From Gracilaria domingensis (lineage: Eukaryota > Rhodophyta > Florideophyceae > Gracilariales > Gracilariaceae): 64,000 nucleotides of DNA. The stretch spans positions 1-64,000 of the forward strand of contig VCMS01000246.1 in assembly GCA_022539475.1 (NCBI GenBank). The letters are read 5' to 3'. Both the position numbers and the translations under genes were made by a program. Under the pieces are notes generated by a model that was given only the letters and a program-made list of their open reading frames with translations, did not search any database and was not told the DNA's origin. Position 1 is the first letter of the stretch; each line of letters opens with the position of its first letter. Positions 1 through 8,984 of the stretch are shown piece after piece.

Positions 1-2142
1 CAGGAAGAACCGAAAGGGTACTCCAATTTTCACTATGGCTGATAGTATTCAACTATCTGAACTTAACCCGAGAGAAAAGAAGCCAGGCTTGTTATTGTCT
101 CATACATGCTTATTGTTCCTTCTTCCTCATGATGCTGAGTACTTTGACACTTTCATAAGTGAAATAAATTTCGGATTCTGAAGCAGTTGGAAAAGGGTAA
201 TGGCGTTGCTATGATGGAAAGATAGAGTGCTGAAGGTATTTTGTCCTTTTCTTGGCTGCCGACGGCCCGCTGCATCCAAGATCCTCGGTGATGTTAGGGC
301 ACACGGGCAAAGTGTTCTGCCGGTTTTGTAAGAAACAAGAGAGTTAAATTAAAAGAGTGCCAATGCTTGTGCGCCGTCCAGATAACCGTTCGTTGTTATG
401 AAATCAAATCGTTCTCGAGCGCGTGAAGGATACAGGGAATTGCTGGTGATGTAATAAAATGGAGTGCACTCGGCAAGCGAAAACGTTCTGAGATTGATCA
501 AGCGTGGTAAGGCCCTGGGTCAAGGCAAGACTGACGAGAAAAGAAAAACGCGAGATTATCAAGAAATCTGGCCATCAAAAGAAGTTTCGTGGTTATGTCC
601 CAGTTGTCGGTAGACTTTGGTCTTCTTCCATTATGACGTGTGGCATATGGTACTCTCGAATGGACAAAAAACACGCTTCTGAGACTTTGACGCAAATCAC
701 CAACATGACGGCTGGCGCAAGATCACTCGGTACTGTTTGACATCAGGCAAGCCGACCTGATTCAAACAGTGCCTTAGGAGAACGCACGCATGGAATTCCG
801 GCAATGAGGGAAGATCTCCGCTATCCTGTACAGGAATCTTCCCGTTTTAAGCCGAAGACTTGAAGCGCCACGCCGAGTGTGTACCTTCTCCCGTTTCATC
901 GCTTCAATGTAGATAGCAAATCTCATGCACCTATGGAACCAGACTGGTCAGCTGGTGAGCTTGTGCTTCAGTTATAACTGCGACGCTGCCAGCAATAAGA
1001 TTTGACAAGAGTAGTCGAAGAATGTTACACAGTCTTCATTCGTTTGTTCTGTCCAGATCGATCCTCGCTATATTGCCTGACACCTACCACACACACCATA
1101 CTGCACCTTCCGGAGCTTCTGAAGCAATGTGGTCCTCTCCCGGTCACCTCACAGTTTCTTGTGGAAAGACTTTTGGGAGAGATTGGAAAACGGGTACAGC
1201 AGACATCCAACATTTCGTCCCATTTGTTCCATAAGAACTTCAAATTGCTCGCTCCCAAGCTGGCAAATGATGGAAAGACGTTTTTGACGTCGTACAGGAG
1301 TCTTCTTCAAATATTTGGACCTTCTCAGGTCCAACTCATGGGAGCTCCATCGTTAGAACCGTACCATTGTACACCGGTGCTAATTGCCACGGAGCTGGCA
1401 CGCCGTTGCAAGATCTGAACTACGAGCGTAAGCGGGCTGTGCGGCAGTTTCTCTCAGAAAATTTTCCCACGCAGATGAACAAAGCACACGTCGTTTCCAT
1501 GAACGAGTTCAGAACGGCAACCATAAGCAGAGAATTAGGGTACTTCAAAATCGAAAGCCTCAAATCTCATAGTTTGCGATCAAAACGATCATCTTACCAG
1601 GCTCGGCAGAAGTATTGCGTTGCCGCACACTTCATTCCCGAGACATCCATATGCCCCACTTCATCGGGAGATTGCGGGGGATGGTTTATAATTGGCATTT
1701 GTACTACGGTGTTGTCAATGATATTATAGAGGTTGTACTTGACATTGAAGGAATGAAGGTCAACACAGTCTTTGTAGATGTGAAGTGGGATCTGAACCTG
1801 GTGGAAAAGCATGGGTTTGATCTGCTCTACTCCGAGAAGAAAGGGCGAGGAAACATCACCACAGAACACGTCAATTGCATTCAAAGAGTAGTTGGATTTC
1901 TGGATCTCGATGGTAGAAGGTACTGCCTTGACCCGTTTCGGTACCAAGACGATAACTATGCAGATGTTCTTCTGCAAGGCGTGATAAGAAGAAAGCCTCG
2001 ACTTGGTAATAGTAGTACGATCGTTATTGAACAATTGGGTCACTGTTGCAATTTGCCACCACTTCTCATGAAGTGCCTTGAGACCCGCACCAATAGGACG
2101 TTATTCGGGTACCTTTTGATGGCTTCCCGAACGTATACGTAG
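1..2142 (+). pseudogene. CACTA-like (CMC) transposase relic, copy 1; 5' end lies outside the window
   Basis: Remnant of a TNP2-type DNA transposase, which would cut and rejoin element ends in the nucleus. Domain order is that of CACTA/EnSpm transposases. A TNP2 piece at 1-700 carries the HDAEYFDTFISEI stretch and LTRKEKREIIKKSG. A DUF4218-like block at about 1030-1290 reads QCGPLPVTSQFLVERLLGE. A DUF4216-like C-terminus at about 1680-1960 has YYGVVNDIIEV and RRYCLDPF. The same blocks recur in the copies at 24.9-28.0 kb and 33.3-36.3 kb, and this cross-alignment is the main evidence. The frame is broken: stops near 180 and 215-290, a frameshift near 630 (the YDVWHMVLLEW block continues in another frame) and further shifts near 1000, 1440 and 1620. 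It is non-functional as read. The family call is strong; exact ends are unknown because no terminal inverted repeat was found. Confidence 0.82.
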
Positions 2143-2853
2143 GACCTGCCGGATCTGTGCAGCAATCAGGTTTAATCAAGAAAACTCCGTCCACGCGCTC
2201 CTATCTTCCCCCTTCAGCTGTACACAGCGTTATAACATGCCAGCTGCGAATTCCAGAATAGGTAGCGAAACCGTACATTTTGATAGTTTGTTTCTCATAT
2301 ATAGGAACGAGCAGATATAGATACACGGCTTAATAGAAAGCCAGAAGCACTTCCTTGCGAACATTTCCCTGAGATTGTAACGCTTGTCATAGAGCCAACG
2401 CGCGATTACCACAGACATAGAGAGCAAAAATGGTTCTCTATCTCAGACCTGATACTTGAACGCGCTGCCCACAACCACTAGAAACAAACGTGGAGCAGAG
2501 AAACAAAGGAAAGCAGATGCGGATATGTGAAGCCCGACATCGGATACGGCTGCAAGTTGAGGATAATCAGCCTATATCCCGAAGAAGTTATGCGCAACGT
2601 ATGCCAAGAACATAGTAACACATGAGATCAACATGATGTACAATTCCAAAGTACGGAGCACGTTTGCGCGCCCAAGAGATGATGGATCGATGATTTTGGC
2701 TAGTCATCGACCACATGCAAAGATAGTACCGATGGTACCAATGATCGGGGTCAAGTACGATGGAACAGAGTCACAGCGCAAAGTCTCCAACGGTTGAAAA
2801 AGCGTGTTCCGCTAGAGGTGCCACAGCGTGACACGTGGAGAGTGCGAATACGG
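2143..2853. other. Spacer between transposase and accessory gene, copy 1
   Basis: About 0.7 kb with no ORF I can support. A spacer of similar size (about 680 and 830 bp) separates the same two genes in the other two copies, so it is part of the element rather than unrelated DNA. Confidence 0.6.
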
Positions 2854-2889
2854 TTTGTAACATGTCCCATCAGTGGGACATGTTACAAA
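2854..2889. repeat. Perfect 16-bp inverted repeat at start of accessory gene, copy 1
   Basis: Arms TTTGTAACATGTCCCA (2854-2869) and TGGGACATGTTACAAA (2874-2889) are exact reverse complements around a 4-nt spacer TCAG. Diverged versions sit at the same place in copy 2 (23986-24022) and copy 3 (37018-37052), so the structure belongs to the element family. It overlaps the first codons of the accessory reading frame. A binding site for an element-encoded protein, or a transcript hairpin, are both inferences. Confidence 0.85.
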
Positions 2890-3998
2890 TTGTCAGGCAA
2901 GCAGGAACGTTCATCTTCGCATCACAGACGTCATCCAAGTTGACCAGTTCTGCGCTAAAATGACATTTCAAACAAGCGATTCAAAAACGTACAAAGAGTG
3001 GAAAATTCCAGAAGAGGCGAACTTTCCAATGTTGAAAGTACTCGTTCCTCGAGATGCAGAACGCATATTGCTCCGGAACATACGAGCCAGAAATGAGTCC
3101 ACGAAAGTGGTGCATAAACTTACTATCGGGTCCGGAAATGAAGCCAAATTGCCGAGCTCTGAAGCCTCTCGGAAACGACGATGGCGTGCAAAAGCACACA
3201 ACAGGAAGAGGGAAAACGAAAAGCAGCGGCAGCCGCAAAAGAAGCAAAGGGCGATGGAATCGGGAGAGGAAAAGCGTTGAGATTACAGAAACGTCGTGCA
3301 TGGTATTCAGGAAGAAAGAACGCATCAAAACAGACCAAATCACATACTCACACTGGGAATCGCAGCAATGAGAGGCCTCTTGGGGGTGATGAAAGCTCTA
3401 CAGAACGATCTGTGGATTGCACGTCGGATCCCGATGACTCTACGTATGCACCGCATCTTTCGACCCACAGTAACCGTGTTTCTGAGTCAGGCACAAATGG
3501 TTCCAACTGTGGAATTGACAGCTCATAACGTAGTTCCACATATCCCGAGACTGAATGCAGTAGTCGCAAGGAATATCTCTATGAAGTAATATCTGAAACG
3601 CAGATTCTTCAGATTTTTCATCACCTTCTAATTCCAAGTCCCAATGGACCACAAGAAGGATGCCGGTTAATACCTGGCAGTGGGCAAAATGCTTCTACGG
3701 TGAACAAAATGAGCGCAGACTGTCAGAGTTTAGCTGTCGATGCATCGGAGTTAAGGAGCAGTGTTGAAAACAATGAAATGTTGTTACTGCACACAGATTC
3801 TATTGCAGATCAAGATATAACCGCAGATGATGAACGAAGTGTTTCTGACGACCTCATAGAACCAGCAGCAACGCACTCGACCATTGAAGAAACAGAAAAT
3901 GGCAGTGGAGAAATTGGAATACACAATGCGAAGCAAATCATGCTTGAAGTCTTTGGAACTGATTATTCAGATGATGAAAGTGATCTATCAAAAGAGTA
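2873..3998 (+). pseudogene. Accessory gene of CACTA-like element, copy 1 (family not recognised)
   Basis: Second gene of the element, in the position where plant CACTA elements carry a TNPA-like DNA-binding protein. I do not recognise the family. Shared with copies 2 and 3 are an N-terminal block with YKEWKIPEEANFPM and VLVPRDAE, then a basic block (KLPSSEASRKRRWRAKA) leading into a Lys/Arg/Gln-rich nuclear-type stretch at about 3150-3290. Near 3580 comes YEVISETQILQIFHHLL, then an acidic, Ser/Asp-rich tail (3700-3998) ending FGTDYSDDESDLSKE. Basic middle plus acidic tail suggests a nuclear DNA-binding protein, but that is inference. At least three frames are used (changes near 2870, 3290 and 3580), so it is broken. 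No ATG start is clear; GTG at 2873 merely opens the frame inside the palindrome. Confidence 0.68.
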
Positions 3999-5046
3999 AC
4001 CCATGATAGCTGGACAATACAACTGCTCAGTTCCAGAATCAAATTCTGCTTATCAGCGACGATCCCTTGTCGCCTGATGTTAACAGCCTCCGATAGCTTT
4101 AGGAACCCATGCACGAAGGTAAGCGAAAGATGGCCACTTGCAACGTGTTCAATGTCGAGGCGTGCAACACAGAAAACGCACATATCACAGACCGCAACTT
4201 GGATGGGCTTTGAGAAAAAGTAGTGTCCTGTCGCTGTACAAAATTCTAAACAGCCCCTGTATCGACCATTGTGTTTTCTTCGTACAAACGAAGAGCAGAA
4301 GCGCGACTGTGTGATCAAGGATTGTTCTGTGCATTTACATAATGTTTGTGATGCTGCCCCACCTCTAATTTGTAAGCCACGAGCTCCGCAGGGACCTTAA
4401 ACGCGCAGCGTTTATGCGCTGGGCTCATAATATTAGAGCAGCTGCTTTATGCCGCAGCGAGGGGAGATATGTTTGCTTACTTGGCTTGGAGGTGTTCGGG
4501 AATAAAGCATTTTCGCACGCAAAGCTGAGAGAGATACAGTTATGCACGGCGGCAGCAGTAGTGATAGGAGCAGGGCGATCATGGGAGCCTGCATTTGGGT
4601 ATTTTGCTCTATGCGGTGGACGTCAATGTTCTGGCTCTCGTACAATGCTGGCGGCATCATTCCCGTGGTCAAGAGGCGGCCGTACACTGAGTAGAAGCGA
4701 GAGCGTGCAGATTTATCATCAGCGCTGGGATCCATGAATGGTGAAAACTGCACAATGCAAGTGCTCGCAGCGATAGGCCGCCTTTGCCATTTTCCACAAC
4801 GTTCCAGAACATTGTTCAACGTATTGCGCGCGCCAGCTGTGGATGGCAGCAGGGAAGCAGCTGCGGGCGTGCCGAACAGCACGCACCACGATCGAGTCTC
4901 CGACTACGAGTGCGCTCGCCGGTGTGGAAACCAGCTATCTTTAATGATCATGCGTCGCCGCAGGGCCGGCTGTCATTCCGTGCACGCGTGGCATCGGTAG
5001 CACGCTCGAAGGGCTCTATTCGGCCTATATCCATGTAGCGCTTTAA
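3999..5046. other. No supported gene; possible upstream region of the dipeptidase gene
   Basis: Short overlapping frames occur on both strands (for example minus 4318-3938 and minus 4882-4433) but none has a recognisable motif. GC content rises from about 4500. TTTAACAG at 5042-5049 ends in a plausible 3' splice site for the dipeptidase frame that opens directly after it. Confidence 0.4.
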
Positions 5047-6780
5047 CAGAATCGAGGTGCGGATCTTTCACTTGGAAAGGTGCACGCCGCACCGAAGCAA
5101 TGTCGAGAACAAATTGTTTCTATTGCCGACAACTTCAATCAAACCGTAATGAAGAAACACCAGCTGACCCCTCTTCAGTGGTGCGGCGAGGGCACAAACG
5201 GTACACATAGTCCAACTGAAGAACAGATTGCCGAAAGCATGTATTGGGTGTTTGGGTATCGTGTCGTTCCAGACTGTGCTGAACTCAAAGTCAGTATCAT
5301 CTGCCATCTTGATAGGGTTCCAGTATCTGACGGCGATGGTTGGATTCCGTTTTCGCCAACAGTACAGGAACGAGATTATGACGACGGAACTGTTTCTCCT
5401 CAAGCGTTTTTGGTGGGCAGAGGATGTGTTGATGACAAAGGACCGGCCGTATCAGCTTTCATCATGTTCCGTGCCCTAGCACAGAACTACGACACTGCGA
5501 ACCCCGATCCTTTTGAAACCACACAGCTGGAGATCATTTTTGATACTTCAGAGCAGTGGGATATGTCTACTCCTGTGTACATTAGGGATCCTAATACGAA
5601 GCGACCGGACTTTGGTGTTGTTTATGATGCCATGTGGATTGTTCGAGCCGAGAAGGGGTGTGAACGACCAGTTTTTATTTTAAATCAGATGGAAGAATCT
5701 CCTGATGTACCCTTGTACGCTTCAGCAATGTATACATCCCCGAACAACTCCTGCAATACCATTCCGGAGTGGGCAAAAGTTGAGGTAACCGGTACTCGGG
5801 AAGAGCTTACTGAGTTCGAGAGAACTGTACCTGACACATTCAAGAACTTTACTTTCGACGATCCGCAGTACTACAGAGGTGTTTTACTAGTGGACTCTGA
5901 AACTGACGCAAGTGGAGGGCTCTCGAAAGTTATTTTGAATATCAATGTAGAAGGCGCTCAACATGGATCTGCCCCTGATCAAAACCGCCTTGAGGGTGTG
6001 AATCCATTCGTGTCGCTCGCGAACTTTGTCGCCGGCTTATCTGATGACGGCACTTTGGGAGCGAACGCAGTGACTTCGGTTGCAAACTTCATCGAATGGA
6101 CATGGGGAACGTAGGCATTTGGAGATAAACAGGAGTCGCTATACAAGTACTATGAGATCTTCGAAGAGTACAATGGTACAACGAATGGCGTGACAAAGAG
6201 CACAATGGAGGAAGATGAATCTGTCAAGCTAGAAATTGACATCAGGTACGCCTTAGATCATCATAGTACTGCATGGGACGAAGTTACCGAAGGCGAGTTA
6301 GATGGTAACAGCGTTTTCGGTGGAACCTTCGCGCGTCTGTTGGAGCAGCTTACCCAGTCTAACCTGCAACTTGGGGATGTTTCATTTGCCTCAAAGACGG
6401 TGTTTGGACCCGACATCCGAGTACCAGACACAAACGAAAACTACCTCAAGGCCGAGGACGCGTTTCGAACAGTAATGAAGACGGATCCCCCTCGCTTGGC
6501 TATTGGAAAGGGGAACGGACGCGAAGGGAAATCTTTCTTTGCTAGCGATGGGCCCGCTGTTCGGTACAAATATGGGCAATCCGATTAATTATCACGGTAT
6601 ATCGGAGGGAGCTCCAATGATTGATATGCAGACGAGCACGCAGATCATCTAGAACCTGTTTGAATCGGAGTTGCTAAGCCCTAACGCTGCGCGGTTGAGT
6701 AAGGCGGCGAGGTTGAAGAAGCACGCCGAGATACTTGCCACTTTGAACAAAATTGCTGCCCGAGGTCACAAGTATTGTTG
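5047..6780 (+). pseudogene. M20-family metallopeptidase (PepV-like dipeptidase), broken
   Basis: M20 peptidases hydrolyse dipeptides with two bound metal ions. Numbering from the GTG at 5080, HLDRVP gives metal ligand His76 and catalytic Asp78, GRGCVDDKGP gives the bridging Asp118, and the usual D-E-E is read S-E-Q at 157-159: the general base Glu158 is kept but the next metal-binding Glu is Gln. The dimerisation-type insert follows, and a late YHGISEGAP near 6590 resembles the C-terminal His motif. A TAG at about 6112 interrupts the frame, a frameshift falls near 6570 and another stop near 6637. No upstream in-frame ATG exists before Met24 of this frame (near 5149), so either a 5' exon ends at the possible splice acceptor at 5047-5049 or the start is lost. 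Family assignment is firm; a decayed host gene is the simplest reading. Confidence 0.85.
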
Positions 6781-7123
6781 TTCGCACTAAGGAGTTGATA
6801 TCCATAGAGGTGCCGTCGGTACCCTTGGACCCCTAGTTGGTTTCGTATACTCTACGAGAAAGAGCGTATAAACAGGCTAGTGAACGGTTGTGTTTTATCT
6901 CGCTTAAGCTTGCTGATTTGCGTATCGTGAAGGTGCATAATCTACGTGATCGTGGAATGCAAGGCGATTGGATCATAGTGTTTGTGGATCGATAAACTAT
7001 CATAGACAATGGGAGATATGGTGCGAGATTGTAGGAGGTTCTGTTTGGTCTCTTTCGGAGAGATATTCATTGTGCGACGGGTTTGAGTCGCGACTGCTGT
7101 TGATCATCAACGTCATCATCGAC
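6781..7123. other. No gene seen
   Basis: Non-coding by eye. It follows the last recognisable dipeptidase codons and leads into the palindrome at 7124. Confidence 0.5.
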
Positions 7124-7162
7124 CTTCTGAAACTCTGACCATGATGGTCAGAGTTTTAGAAG
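7124..7162. repeat. Near-perfect 39-bp palindrome
   Basis: Arms CTTCTGAAACTCTGACCAT (7124-7142) and ATGGTCAGAGTTTTAGAAG (7144-7162) pair at 18 of 19 positions around a single G. It lies about 0.35 kb beyond the dipeptidase pseudogene and outside any supported gene. It could form a cruciform or a stable RNA hairpin; its function is unknown. Confidence 0.85.
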
Positions 7163-7901
7163 TTCAGCGATTCCACGTACTGTTGTGCTCTCATGCTGCA
7201 ATGAATGGCCTCCCATGAGGCCGTTCGGAGCCTGTGTGTCGTTCTAACGGCCACCCCTTGGCAGGGATGCTGTCTTACGACACTGACGACCCCGCCAGGG
7301 CCGTCAGCGCCCTCTTACCGTGGAAGTTGGAGACGCTACTCTACGTAATAAGCACCGTCTCTTGCTTGCGTCTCTACGCAGACAACATCGTGATCTACTC
7401 TCATGATGTCGTATCAACTTTTGTAAATGATCCTTTGTCTGTGAACCCAAACTGCATGCAAGCACACTTCTTGTTGATTGCAAAAGCATTTCAAGACTGA
7501 TGGGGTGTGAGGTGACCTGACCCATGCGACTGCCCGTGCCAACATGGGCACAATGCATGATGCATGACTATCGTGATTCACGATTACACCCGAAGGGATT
7601 CGGTAGCCCCGGGGTCAGACATAAACCATCAGGGCACACATTGCAGGCCTGCTGCCCTGCTTCCGGTTTAAGCAGAAGAAGAAGAAGAAAGATTGCAAAT
7701 TCCTTGTCTTAATAACGAGGAGGCGGCCGCAAAAGAAGTAAAGCTGGTGGTAGCACTATGGGGGCGCATTCCACATGTACCATCGATCAGAGTTCTCCGG
7801 GCCCACAAAAAAAACAACTGGTACTATCCGGATTCGAGAAGTCATTCTCTATACGTAGTATGGATGAGATATTTGCCGGCTGTGGCTAAACTTCTATACC
7901 C
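7163..7901. other. No clear gene; possible decayed cysteine-rich coding on the minus strand near 7600
   Basis: Several short ORFs (for example 7234-7500 plus, 7558-7304 minus) look like chance frames. On the minus strand around 7600-7680, one frame reads CNVCPDG and NPFGCN, which could be another worn copy of the cysteine repeat at 7902-8218. Confidence 0.3.
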
Positions 7902-8218
7902 CTAAGACCGGCGCGACGAATGCCTGGGTGGACACCGTGAACAACCAAACGTCTGAATATCGAAGAAGCCGCGGTTGCAAAAGCACGTCGATCTGGTTTC
8001 GCCTGGTGCTGACTTTGGTGTACATTGCCCGCATGAAGTTTCAAGCGCTGTGTTCAAGTCGCTTCCAAACGTGCCTTGGCACGGAGAACACGCAAGCATT
8101 GAAAGATTGAAAAATAAACCAGGACTGCAGAAACAGGTAGTACGAATGCGATCTGGAACTGAGTCAAACAACCGCTGTGCACGATTGTGCAGTCGCACAA
8201 ATGCACAGGAGCTGAATC
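7902..8218 (-). pseudogene. Cysteine-rich repeat fragment (GCC2/GCC3, ephrin-receptor-like)
   Basis: The minus-strand frame holds two evenly spaced cysteine units. The first is CFCSPGLFFNLSMLACSPC; the second is CGQCTPKSAPGETRSTCFC followed by NRGFFD and CSRCPP. The C-x-C-x2-G-x-F ... C-x2-C spacing matches the ephrin-receptor-like (GCC2/GCC3) repeats common in large extracellular proteins of algae and protists. Only about 100 residues remain, with no signal peptide, and the frame stops right after CPPRHSSRRS. Upstream it opens just after GATTCAG (minus strand), a possible splice acceptor, so this may be one exon of a larger decayed gene. The opposite strand's frames over the same bases show no motif. 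Confidence 0.5.
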
Positions 8219-8291
8219 AGTTCATCTCTATGAAATACGTCTATTGTTCTGTTCATCAGTTGTTGCCCATGTTACGTTAAAATTGAGATCA

Positions 8292-8744
8292 ATGCTCAAT
8301 TCGCAAAAACTAAGACAGATAAACCATGGCTTATCACCTCCAGAGCAAAGGGATGCCCGGGCTCTGCTGGACGACGCCGCCAGTGAATTCTACGACATCA
8401 CCTGTAGTTCCATTGCCATTGAGGAGGCTGTCTCACACGACACCAGCTACAGCCGCAAAGCAATCGCTGCTAGGAAAATTATGGAAAGCTTCAGAAATGA
8501 TAGACTGCGAAATAACGGATCCATCTCTGCGGCTGGTGTCAGCAAAACGCCTTCTATGGCATCGGTTTATGTCAAAGTATCTCGAGTAACTTTGATAGAC
8601 GAAGCGACTTACCGCATGGTTTCCAGTAGTCGTGGGGACGTTCTCGCTGGAGATGTCCTCTTCAACGAGCTTCCTATTGACCACAAACAGACAGATATCA
8701 TTCAGGAGGATATTGGGAACCCATTGCTTCGAGAAGAAATCTAA
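8292..8744 (+). CDS. Hypothetical protein, 150 aa
   Basis: Uninterrupted frame from the ATG at 8292; the same frame is open back to 8187, but that part overlaps the cysteine-rich minus-strand frame. The product is mixed-charge and soluble, with a predicted helical stretch (PPEQRDARALLDDAASEF, then AIAARKIMESFRNDRL) and a more beta-like C-terminal half. No signal peptide, membrane segment or motif is seen, and I do not recognise it. It lies 240 bp from the 3' end of the convergent ABC transporter pseudogene. Length and composition make a real gene plausible but not certain. Confidence 0.4.
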   Translation: MLNSQKLRQINHGLSPPEQRDARALLDDAASEFYDITCSSIAIEEAVSHDTSYSRKAIAARKIMESFRNDRLRNNGSISAAGVSKTPSMASVYVKVSRVTLIDEATYRMVSSSRGDVLAGDVLFNELPIDHKQTDIIQEDIGNPLLREEI

Positions 8745-8984
8745 ATCATTACTTTACCCGAGATAACTGCAGAAGATCAATAACGAGCACATTGGACAAT
8801 GTAGACGAAAATGCTGTGACAAATACTGCTACTCATCTCAACGGCATCCATGCATATTCTTGCGAAGGTGCATCCGTCCTCAACTACGACGCCATCTGCA
8901 GCACACGCAACTGATTTCGAATATCAGAATCAAACTAATGATTCTCTGCATTCCCCTCACGGTCGCAATTCAGTCAAACCAAGT

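Noticed and set aside
7234-7558. ORFs open on both strands
   Set aside because: No motif, and they overlap each other; treated as chance.
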